IMG/VR virus record: IMGVR_UViG_3300032053_013952
Coordinates: 1-24,452 of that record
Length of the DNA stretch: 24,452 bases
DNA from: a virus
Direction: 5' to 3' (one strand)
A program made the translations under genes and the position numbers. Shown one piece after another: positions 6,726-12,954 of this stretch. A model generated the notes under the pieces. That model made no database searches and had not been told where the DNA came from. It saw only the letters and a list, made by a program, of their open reading frames with translations. The stretch's first letter is position 1. Each line of letters begins with the position of its first letter.

Positions 6726-6751
6726 TTTTATTAATAAATAGAGCGAAAAAA
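6726..6751 (-). promoter_or_regulatory. Late-type promoter before the 156-aa gene
   Basis: On the minus strand six T (6746-6751), CG, CTC, then TATTTATTAATAAAA (6726-6740). The 15-base element is identical to that at 9892-9906. It ends 8 nt before the ATG at 6717. The upstream T-tract and spacing match the sites at 3738-3761 and 17641-17661. Confidence 0.65.
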
Positions 6752-6757
6752 TAATGT

Positions 6758-7126
6758 TTATAGCTTATCTAGCCATGAATTGATAATGTCCGACTTTACA
6801 GTAAATCTGTTAAAACTTTCATTGTCAAGAGTTTCTATTCGATTTTTAACCACAGGAGTTTCTATTCTTTGGACATGTCTCTTGACAGCAATGACTCTAC
6901 TGCCATAATCATCAATGAACATGTGGTTGAGCTTTATGTCTTCGCCAAAAACAACGATTGTCTTTTTGGTGTGTACGACCTTTTTTTCTTTGTATATATT
7001 GACTTTTGTCAATTGGTTCTTTTCTACAAAATAATACCCTACCAACTTATCCTTACCTGTTAGTTCAGCATAAGTCTTAAGACAATCTTCTTTATCGTAT
7101 ATGAAAATGTATTTTTTAAAAGACAT
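6758..7126 (-). CDS. Hypothetical protein (122 aa)
   Basis: 122 aa, not recognised. It looks like a small alpha/beta protein: an N-terminal strand-helix (KKYIFIYDKEDCLKTYAELTG), a middle of alternating strands rich in Lys and Val (KVNIYKEKKVVHTKKTIVVF), then a short acidic-aromatic segment (NHMFIDDYGSRVIAV). No metal-binding motif or membrane segment. Its ATG overlaps the stop of the 663-aa PcfJ-like gene (TAATG), so the two are translationally coupled and may act together. No terminator is visible between it and the next unit. Confidence 0.55.
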   Translation of the reverse strand: MSFKKYIFIYDKEDCLKTYAELTGKDKLVGYYFVEKNQLTKVNIYKEKKVVHTKKTIVVFGEDIKLNHMFIDDYGSRVIAVKRHVQRIETPVVKNRIETLDNESFNRFTVKSDIINSWLDKL

Positions 7127-9117
7127 TATTCTATCTTTAAATCTTTAATAGGCTGGAATGACACATCTTTAAGTTGCAACCAATCCATAACAAGTTGCTT
7201 AAATCTGTTGCTTCCTGTTTGGTTGGCAAACCCTTTAACCTGGTCAAAAACAAGACCTTTGTATTTATCGTATTTAAATCCTATTGTGTATCTTATAAGT
7301 TCACCTTCAGCTCTCTCTGGATCATTGTCAAAAACTTGGCCCATCAGATAAGTTCTTGATGCGACGTTTTTAGCATAAGCAGCTCCACTGTGTCTTAGTT
7401 GAATACCCTCCTGGATAATCATTGCAGGAGTTGAAAGCAATACAATTTTAAGTGGTCCATCATAATTTGATCTATCTTCCAAGAAAACAAATTGAGAAAC
7501 AAAACTTCCGATGTCTCCATTTTTTTCTTCATCCTTAACTGTTTTGAAATATTTAACCAAATTATCATGGTATTCATTTAGTTCTTTCCATGTTTTTATT
7601 TTCTCAAAATGTCTTTTCTTATCAAACTTCAGAACAGTCATCATCATTAAAGAGTCGTCATAAGGAATGAATTCAAAGTTTTTTAAGCATTCGTATTTTG
7701 ACTTTTCGATAGTACTGAAAACTGTTGGTAAACTATTTTGAACAGTTGCATAGTCTATCATTAAATCAAGTATTCTTTGTAATTCCTTGAAGTCTGTCTT
7801 ATCTCTAAAATATAATAAATCAATTGCGCTTGCTAAAAAATCTAGATCATATTTTTGCATTAAAACTATAAGCTCTTGTTTGTTTACAATTTTAAAATAC
7901 TTAATTATATATTGATAATCCGTAAATCTTTTGATGTTGTTAAATATAAATTTAGAAACAGTGCCATCTTCAATAGCATCTAATATGCCATATCCTGACC
8001 CTGTATCTTTTACTTTACCAGCCTTATAATTTTTGTTATTTTTTATATTAATATTAAGCGTTTTTTCCTCTTCTGTATCAGTTACTTTAACTGTTGTTGC
8101 AGCAGTACCATCTTTATTTACAATAACATTTCCTTCGCTATCTTTAACCAATTCAAATTCGGTCATTTGTTTTGATTTATAAGAGAACTCTTTGGTTTCT
8201 TTATTTTCTAAATTAATTTCTTTACTTAATTCGCTAACATAATTTTGAGCAAGAAAGTTAAATATTTTTATTGGAGATGTAACTTTGTTTTCTATTAGAA
8301 CTTGTGGTTTTGGAAGTTTACATTGGATCATCATATCATACAAAAACATAGGACCTTTTGTCATTGCTATTGTAGACAAGTTAGAATATTTAATCATTCC
8401 CAAGAATACAATTATAACCTTTTTAATAATATCTAGACCTAAATCATTATGTCTATTTCTTATAAGGTTTAACATTTCATTTGTAATGTCGATGCTCTTA
8501 CTGTCAGCAATTTGGCTTGTAAGTGCTCCAATAAAATTATGTAAATCAAACGCATTGTAAACTACTTTGGTATCTGTTACTAAAAACAAATCAACAAACT
8601 TAACAATTTCATCAAGGTCAAATTCAACTTCCTCTCCTTCATAATCTTTAAAGTAGAGTGATTTTGTATTCTTATCAAGTTTTATGTATTTATATTCTTC
8701 AATAAAACTAAAGTCATCTTTCACATAATCAAACTTTATTTTTGAATAATAGATTGCAATACTTTTTTCGTCATCTTCTAATTTGAATCCTGATACAAAA
8801 TAAACATCCTTTGTTATTAACTTTTGTCTGTTCTCTTCTTTAAGGAAACTTTTCATACAACTAGGACATTCAATTTTTTCTTCCATTGACATGTTCACAT
8901 TCTTGTATAGATCTCCAAACTCACCCATGAATTCGCTATCATTTTTCATGATATCACTAACAGCCTTATTGGCTTCTGCCAATTCTTGTTTCAGTTCAGT
9001 CTCTGTGCTTTCTATGTGAAATTTGTGGCCACATGAGCATAGATAAGTGCTGCCATTTTTTGTGTTATTTTCAACGAATGAAAAATCTTCTAGTACTTGG
9101 TTTCTGTTTAAAATCAT
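7126..9117 (-). CDS. Large PcfJ-like protein with N-terminal zinc ribbon
   Basis: 663 aa. Residues 27-29 (CSC, then GHKFH) and 84-87 (CPSC) form a likely zinc ribbon split by a helical insert. The middle is long and mostly helical, with an Asp/Glu/Lys-rich low-complexity section around 320-370. The C-terminus (about 560-650) aligns by eye to the PcfJ core of the 258-aa protein: QEGIQLRHSGAAYAKNV (569-585) matches EG..MGHCVGG..Y, and LVFDQVKGFANQTGS matches the IQQYGKGNSEP segment. The HCV of PcfJ is HSG here, so the Cys is lost and the His (about 576) kept. It resembles full-length PcfJ proteins in length. Coupled to the 122-aa gene. Function unknown. Confidence 0.7.
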   Translation of the reverse strand: MILNRNQVLEDFSFVENNTKNGSTYLCSCGHKFHIESTETELKQELAEANKAVSDIMKNDSEFMGEFGDLYKNVNMSMEEKIECPSCMKSFLKEENRQKLITKDVYFVSGFKLEDDEKSIAIYYSKIKFDYVKDDFSFIEEYKYIKLDKNTKSLYFKDYEGEEVEFDLDEIVKFVDLFLVTDTKVVYNAFDLHNFIGALTSQIADSKSIDITNEMLNLIRNRHNDLGLDIIKKVIIVFLGMIKYSNLSTIAMTKGPMFLYDMMIQCKLPKPQVLIENKVTSPIKIFNFLAQNYVSELSKEINLENKETKEFSYKSKQMTEFELVKDSEGNVIVNKDGTAATTVKVTDTEEEKTLNINIKNNKNYKAGKVKDTGSGYGILDAIEDGTVSKFIFNNIKRFTDYQYIIKYFKIVNKQELIVLMQKYDLDFLASAIDLLYFRDKTDFKELQRILDLMIDYATVQNSLPTVFSTIEKSKYECLKNFEFIPYDDSLMMMTVLKFDKKRHFEKIKTWKELNEYHDNLVKYFKTVKDEEKNGDIGSFVSQFVFLEDRSNYDGPLKIVLLSTPAMIIQEGIQLRHSGAAYAKNVASRTYLMGQVFDNDPERAEGELIRYTIGFKYDKYKGLVFDQVKGFANQTGSNRFKQLVMDWLQLKDVSFQPIKDLKIE

Positions 9118-9136
9118 GTCTGTTTTAATATTTAAA

Positions 9137-9168
9137 GAAATATATTAAATATAAAACAAAAAACCAAG
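9137..9168 (-). promoter_or_regulatory. Possible host-type promoter before the 663-aa gene
   Basis: On the minus strand TATATTTC (9137-9144) is one base from TAnnTTTG, and CTTG (9165-9168) lies 20 nt upstream, supplying the TTG of the -33 element. The latter is inside the stem of the terminator at 9161-9185, so termination and initiation would be adjacent. Weak on sequence alone, but the unit otherwise has no visible promoter. Confidence 0.3.
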
Positions 9169-9185
9169 GCTTTTGACCTTGGTTT
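9151..9185 (-). terminator. Intrinsic terminator after the VDMN-repeat gene
   Basis: On the minus strand AAACCAAGG (9177-9185) pairs perfectly with CCTTGGTTT (9161-9169) around a TCAAAAG loop, followed by TTTGTTTTAT. It starts 24 nt past the stop codon at 9210. The loop is identical to that of the terminator at 1899-1925. Confidence 0.9.
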
Positions 9186-9209
9186 GTTTATTAAGTGTGT
9201 AAAAAATTA

Positions 9210-9881
9210 TTAGATTAAACTAGAAACCTTCTTTGCTTGTTCGCTGATGAAGTTTAAAAGTTCAGCTTTGTTTTTAAAGCTTTCTGGAAGTTGAATTCCT
9301 TTTGCGATAGCTTCAGCTTTTTCTTTTTCGTTCTTAGCTTTTTCTGAGAAATTAGCTTTTGCTTGACCAGTACTAGCTCCTTTTGACATGTCTGCACCAG
9401 CTTCAACATAAGTTTTAGCACCAGTATCAGTTGTCTTATCTAAAGCGTTCATATCAACCTTTGTTTTTCTATCTTCGAAAGGCTCAGATGATCCAACAGT
9501 TGGATTACCTTTTTTAGAATCAAATTTAGCATTAGCTTGACCTGATGTAGAAGGACCACTTTTCTTAGAACCAGTTGCATCAACTTTAACAGCCGCAGCA
9601 ATTTTTTCATCATGACCTTGGTCACTATCCATTTCGTTCATATCAACATCTAAAGGCTCTTCAGTATCTTCGATATTTTTAGCAGCTTTAGGAGCTGAAC
9701 TTTTCTTGTCAAAACCACCTTTTTCTTTTGATGCAACCAATGAATCTCCCTTAGAATTTCCAAGTTTGTTATCATTTTGGTTCATATCAACATCCATAGG
9801 GTCACCTAAGCTCATAAGCTTCTCAGCTTCAGCTATGATAATTTTTTGAAGGTCTTTAAGATTTAATTTTTCTGTAGCCAT
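9210..9881 (-). CDS. VDMN-repeat protein, probable virion or packaged protein
   Basis: 223 aa, low in complexity with a charged, Ala/Lys/Asp/Ser-rich composition and no Cys or Trp. The N-terminal helix (LKDLQKIIIAEAEKLMSL) contains IAE-Ala, identical to the processing site of T4 internal-protein leader peptides. Three degenerate modules follow: DVDMNQND (30-37), DVDMNEMD (78-85) and KVDMNALD (141-148). The second and third modules also share a later motif, STSGQANAKF (111-120) and ASTGQAKANF (169-178). The C-terminus is a helix (ELLNFISEQAKKVSSLI). It is monocistronic, with the late-type promoter at 9892-9916 and a terminator, suggesting abundant late production. Family not recognised; a head-internal or scaffold-like role is inferred. 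Confidence 0.65.
   Translation of the reverse strand: MATEKLNLKDLQKIIIAEAEKLMSLGDPMDVDMNQNDNKLGNSKGDSLVASKEKGGFDKKSSAPKAAKNIEDTEEPLDVDMNEMDSDQGHDEKIAAAVKVDATGSKKSGPSTSGQANAKFDSKKGNPTVGSSEPFEDRKTKVDMNALDKTTDTGAKTYVEAGADMSKGASTGQAKANFSEKAKNEKEKAEAIAKGIQLPESFKNKAELLNFISEQAKKVSSLI
9342..9800 (-). repeat. Three degenerate VDMN modules in the 223-aa protein
   Basis: Residues 28-180 consist of three modules of about 48-65 residues, each starting with an acidic-Pro segment and (D/K)VDMNxxD (anchors at 31-34, 79-82, 142-145). Modules two and three share a downstream S-T-(S)-G-Q-A-(N/K)-A-(K/N)-F motif, which is eroded in module one. The DNA repeats are diverged, indicating an old duplication. Confidence 0.65.
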
Positions 9882-9891
9882 AATATGTTTG

Positions 9892-9916
9892 TTTTATTAA
9901 TAAATATACCAAAAAA
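9892..9916 (-). promoter_or_regulatory. Late-type promoter before the VDMN-repeat gene
   Basis: On the minus strand TTTTTT (9911-9916), GG, TA, then TATTTATTAATAAAA (9892-9906), ending 10 nt before the ATG. The 15-base element is identical to that before the 156-aa gene. It lies in the 89-bp divergent region shared with the plus-strand HNH-like gene. Confidence 0.65.
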
Positions 9917-9923
9917 GTAAAAT

Positions 9924-9955
9924 TTTGGCAATTTTGCTATTTATTCCTAAATTTG
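9924..9955 (+). promoter_or_regulatory. Bacteroidota-type promoter for the HNH-like gene
   Basis: TTTG (9924-9927), a 20-nt spacer, then TAAATTTG (9948-9955), matching TTTG...TAnnTTTG with the same spacing as the minus-strand site at 5276-5307. The ATG is only 15 nt downstream, so the leader would be very short and no Shine-Dalgarno sequence is visible. Confidence 0.65.
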
Positions 9956-9970
9956 TTGTAAATTTACCAT

Positions 9971-10453
9971 ATGAGCTTTGAATTAAAACCTAGAATATCA
10001 ATATCTGAGAAAGATTTCTTTCTAAAATTTGGCCCAAATTCACAAGAAGTTAGAAAAAAGATACAATCTGCTACTTTTGAAAGGGATGAAAATTGTTGCA
10101 GAGGATGCCAATATAAGGCTAGGACACTTTTTCTTCATTTGGTTGAAGAGGATGAAAAAGATATTGAAAAATCTACTTTTGTTTCTCTATGTAAAGCGTG
10201 TCATACAACTCAACACATAGATAAGGCCATTTCTGAAGGATGGGTAATGGTTGTCAATTCTACTTTTACACAAAAAAGTTTAGTAGAAATTTGCAGACAC
10301 AATAGGGCTCCTGAACATTTAAAAGATGGGAGTATAAGAATTTTAAAAAAAACTCCTGAAGAATACTCAATTCAACTAAAAGAAAACACCCTACCATTAC
10401 ATAGCAGGGTGAAAGTTATCTTTACAAGTAAGTTTGAGTGGGGCGAATTATAA
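9971..10453 (+). CDS. HNH-like zinc-binding protein
   Basis: 160 aa. A four-cysteine zinc site frames an HNH-like fold: CRGC (43-46), LFLHLVEED (53-61, His56), then LCKACH (73-78) and His82 four residues on. This matches HNH proteins with a CxxC...CxxCH framework. Two departures: the usual His-His (or Asp-His) pair is Leu-His (55-56), and the position expected to hold Asn before 'LCxxCH' has Phe (70). It may therefore be a divergent nuclease or a DNA-binding relative. It is one of only two plus-strand genes, has its own host-type promoter, and its stop abuts the stop of the converging gene. A homing-endonuclease-like insertion is plausible but unproven. Confidence 0.7.
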   Translation: MSFELKPRISISEKDFFLKFGPNSQEVRKKIQSATFERDENCCRGCQYKARTLFLHLVEEDEKDIEKSTFVSLCKACHTTQHIDKAISEGWVMVVNSTFTQKSLVEICRHNRAPEHLKDGSIRILKKTPEEYSIQLKENTLPLHSRVKVIFTSKFEWGEL

Positions 10454-11347
10454 TTACTTTTTCTTTACTTGAACTGGTGTTATTTTATATAATTTACCAT
10501 CACTTGTTTTAATAATATTTTGATCTTTATTATAAACTTCGAAAGTATTCTTGTTTTGCTGTTGTTTTTGTTCTGTGAATTCGCTTAACACTTTTCTAAT
10601 AGTTTGTTCAGCCATAGTTTTAGCTATAGTTTCCATCATTATCTTCATAGCAGGTGTAATTCCCATGTTATTAAACTGTTGATTTACACTAGGATCCATA
10701 TAATCTTCTGGATTTCCTGCAGGATTTGATTGTGCGAATCTTAAATATTCAGGACCTTGACCATTCGCAGCTTTAGCTTTAGCTCTATTTATTGCAGTAG
10801 CAGGATTAAAGCTCGGCATTTGACTTAAAGTACTATCCAAATCCAATTGCGTATTCTGACCTCTTTGTTGCATGAATGGCTGTCCGTTGTCAAACCCAAG
10901 TTGTTGAGGGCTCATTCTACCTCCGCCTCCACCACCGCCAGCAAACATAGCGTCAATCATTGATAATTCAGAATTATCAACATGAGAAGCGTTTGATTTG
11001 AAGCTGTCTAATTCAACTTTAAAGTTAGGATCAACAGATTGCTGTTGCATGTTCGGATTTCTATTAGGCCCTTTAGGTTTAGAAACAGGAATTGCATCAA
11101 ATCCTGCTAGTCCAGGCAATGCACCTGGTTTAGCTGTTGCATTTACATACTTACTCAATTCTTGTTTAGCAGCTCCACTTTTTATTTGTTGTATCTTTTG
11201 TAAGATGTTTAAATTAGTTTTACCACCATTAGATACAGTGCTTTCATTCATCATTTGGCCTGCATTGCTTACGCCCATTTGTTGAAATCTTTGCTGTCTT
11301 TGTTGTCGTATAGCATTAATTTGCTCTACTGTCATATTCTGTTCCAT
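10454..11347 (-). CDS. Hypothetical Gln/Asn/Met-rich protein
   Basis: 297 aa, not recognised. The N-terminus is Gln-rich (INAIRQQRQQRFQQMG); the middle is disordered in character, with a run of seven Gly (136-142) and repeated QQ, NP and Pro motifs. Residues 230-260 form a Met-rich helix (PAMKIMMETIAKTMAEQTIRK). The last 30 residues are better ordered (FEVYNKDQNIIKTSDGKLYK) and may be a small beta-hairpin domain. Such a flexible protein with a compact C-terminus is common among phage virion proteins. It is third in the unit 12115-10454, 11 nt after the 158-aa gene. Its stop abuts the stop of the HNH-like gene, and no hairpin terminator is visible there. Confidence 0.6.
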   Translation of the reverse strand: MEQNMTVEQINAIRQQRQQRFQQMGVSNAGQMMNESTVSNGGKTNLNILQKIQQIKSGAAKQELSKYVNATAKPGALPGLAGFDAIPVSKPKGPNRNPNMQQQSVDPNFKVELDSFKSNASHVDNSELSMIDAMFAGGGGGGGRMSPQQLGFDNGQPFMQQRGQNTQLDLDSTLSQMPSFNPATAINRAKAKAANGQGPEYLRFAQSNPAGNPEDYMDPSVNQQFNNMGITPAMKIMMETIAKTMAEQTIRKVLSEFTEQKQQQNKNTFEVYNKDQNIIKTSDGKLYKITPVQVKKK

Positions 11348-11358
11348 ATTATTTTTAT

Positions 11359-11835
11359 TTAAAATTCTTCTTCGTTTTTAGCACTATAATTTTCTGCCTC
11401 TTCTAATTCGTCTTCTTGTATTACTTTTTTACATTTCAACAAATCTTCTTTTGTCATTATTTTTACATTAGAAATTTTCCAATTGTGAAAAAAACTAAAG
11501 CGTTCATTTATAGGATCCCCACTAGGATTATTTTTTTTGTCTTTTGTTGCTTTTTGATTAACTACATTACCTTCTAATATATCTTTAAATAGTTTAAATT
11601 CTTTATCCAACATATCAGCCCTTACAGTTAAGGTGTTTTTTTCTCTATTAAATTTCCTGAATTTAATATCAGGATTTATCTTTTCGAAAACCATACCTTT
11701 TAAATCAATATAACTTTCTTGTTCTATTTCGGCATAAGTTACGCAGTCTCCATAAAACTCCTCAAAACTATTAATTGATAAAGCATATCTTATATCAATA
11801 AGAATCGGTATTGTATTTTTTCTATTTTTTGCCAT
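11359..11835 (-). CDS. Hypothetical protein (158 aa)
   Basis: 158 aa, not recognised. It opens with a basic KNRKNTIPILIDIRYALSIN segment; the body has predicted strands (INPDIKFRKFNREKNTLTVR) and an FSFFHNWKISNVKIMTKEDL segment; the last 30 residues are acidic (EDELEEAENYSAKNEEEF). The start overlaps the end of the 97-aa gene by 14 nt, implying coupled translation. No signal peptide, membrane segment or metal-binding motif. Confidence 0.55.
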   Translation of the reverse strand: MAKNRKNTIPILIDIRYALSINSFEEFYGDCVTYAEIEQESYIDLKGMVFEKINPDIKFRKFNREKNTLTVRADMLDKEFKLFKDILEGNVVNQKATKDKKNNPSGDPINERFSFFHNWKISNVKIMTKEDLLKCKKVIQEDELEEAENYSAKNEEEF

Positions 11836-12115
11836 AATTTAATATAATTACTTCTTGTAAATTTTCATCCCACCATGCATAATATTCTTCGCTTCTTTTT
11901 TTAGATAAGAAAAAAAATGCGTCAATACTTTTTACTAATTTAACTTGACTTAATTTCTTTTTTAACTTGTCTTTTTCTGCTATTATGTACTGGTCGTTTG
12001 TTTTTATTCCTGATAATTCTTTTACTAAATCTGCCAACTCACCTTTCAGAAAACCAATTATTTCTTGTTTGTATTTTTGCTGGTTTTCAATTATTTGCTG
12101 AATTGTATGATTCAT
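11822..12115 (-). CDS. Coiled-coil hypothetical protein (97 aa)
   Basis: 97 aa. Residues 1-62 form a probable coiled coil (IQQIIENQQKYKQEIIGFLK ... EKDKLKKKLSQVKLVKS), followed by an aromatic C-terminus (FFFLSKKRSEEYYAWWDENL). No family recognised. It is first in the unit that continues with the 158-aa and 297-aa genes. An ATG lies further upstream in the leader (minus-strand GCATGATTTAG) but its frame stops after two codons, supporting the start given. Confidence 0.55.
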   Translation of the reverse strand: MNHTIQQIIENQQKYKQEIIGFLKGELADLVKELSGIKTNDQYIIAEKDKLKKKLSQVKLVKSIDAFFFLSKKRSEEYYAWWDENLQEVIILNYGKK

Positions 12116-12137
12116 GAAAAAATATACTAAATCATGC

Positions 12138-12151
12138 TATTAAAATAAATA
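12138..12151 (-). promoter_or_regulatory. Possible late-type promoter before the 97-aa gene
   Basis: On the minus strand TATTTATTTTAATA, 22 nt before the ATG at 12115, preceded by AAAAAC rather than a T-tract. It matches the first eight positions of the late-type element. It sits in the only gap between the 197-aa and 97-aa genes. Confidence 0.3.
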
Positions 12152-12155
12152 GTTT

Positions 12156-12749
12156 TTATTCAGTTCCTGTAGGACCTGCTTGTGGGTAGTTCAATTTCTC
12201 TCTCCAATCCTTCTGCCACCCATCATAATGGTTAAACAAAGCCTCTAGCATTCCTTTGTTGCTGTTTGATATTTTAAGGTTTTGGCCATTTACAGTCAAA
12301 CCATTCATTAATGAATAAGCCCAAGTTATCTTACCTCTAGAGCCCATATTAATAATACCTGAAGCAATTGCTTCTATGCCGTCTGGCTTTTTAATAGCTA
12401 TTATAGAGTAGCCATTTTTTTGTTTGTTAAATACGATTGTAGACCCTTGTATTGAGTCTAGGACTTCTTTAAAACTTGATTCGAAAGCTTTAATTTCAGA
12501 AGTTGTAATTTTTACATTATTATCCATATTTTCTCTTATAGTAAATGCTCTGTTAGCTTTTTGTTTTTCAGGCTTTTGACCACCACCCCAAAACAAAAAA
12601 GAATCTACATCATCTTCAGTAATCTCCTCTGAGTTTACATAAGAATCTGTTTTTTTAATGGCAGCATCATTATGTAAGCCTTTGGCTTTTGAAACTAATG
12701 CATCTTTAATGCCTTTTCTTATTGTACTTATTAGCGCTTCTTTGTTCAT
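12156..12749 (-). CDS. Hypothetical protein (197 aa)
   Basis: 197 aa, not recognised. It begins with a basic amphipathic helix (EALISTIRKGIKDALVSKAK) like other small proteins here. Residues 40-70 include an acidic stretch and DSFLFWGGGQKPEKQ. Residues 75-197 look folded: strands STIVFNKQKNGYSIIAIKKP and IASGIINMGSRGKITWAYSL, then a helix with Trp (HYDGWQKDWREKL) and a Pro/Gly-rich end. It starts 1 nt after the 67-aa gene and is third in the endolysin unit, so late expression is likely. Confidence 0.55.
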   Translation of the reverse strand: MNKEALISTIRKGIKDALVSKAKGLHNDAAIKKTDSYVNSEEITEDDVDSFLFWGGGQKPEKQKANRAFTIRENMDNNVKITTSEIKAFESSFKEVLDSIQGSTIVFNKQKNGYSIIAIKKPDGIEAIASGIINMGSRGKITWAYSLMNGLTVNGQNLKISNSNKGMLEALFNHYDGWQKDWREKLNYPQAGPTGTE

Positions 12750-12750
12750 T

Positions 12751-12954
12751 TTATATTTGATTAATATAAGTATTGGATTTTTGCCACATCCACTTATATT
12801 GATTTATCATCATTTTTCTAACAATTTTTTTAATATCTTCTTCTGTTAAAGCATCTTTTTTAATCTTAGCAATATCATCCTTAATGGTTTTGATTTTATC
12901 AATCTCATCACTTAGTACGCTTTTAACTATTTTTCTAACTTCCGCTTCAGTCAT
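12751..12954 (-). CDS. Small coiled-coil protein next to the endolysin (67 aa)
   Basis: 67 aa. The first 47 residues are a continuous charged helix with heptad spacing (EVRKIVKSVLSDEIDKIKTI ... EEDIKKIVRKMM), and the same (E/D)xxK(K)IV(K/R) pattern occurs twice (VRKIVKSVL and IKKIVRKMM). It ends in an aromatic-basic segment, QYKWMWQKSNTYI. No membrane segment, so it is not an obvious holin. Its ATG overlaps the endolysin stop (TAATG), indicating coupled translation. The pattern suggests a small oligomeric virion protein; function unknown. Confidence 0.6.
   Translation of the reverse strand: MTEAEVRKIVKSVLSDEIDKIKTIKDDIAKIKKDALTEEDIKKIVRKMMINQYKWMWQKSNTYINQI

Noticed and set aside
10387-10411. 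CACCCT / AGGGTG hairpin as a terminator for the HNH-like gene
   Set aside because: It lies inside the coding region before the stop, has a 13-nt loop and is not followed by a T-run.
10922-10942. Glycine-run codons as a phase-variable tract
   Set aside because: The seven Gly codons are mixed, so there is no perfect simple repeat long enough for frequent slippage.
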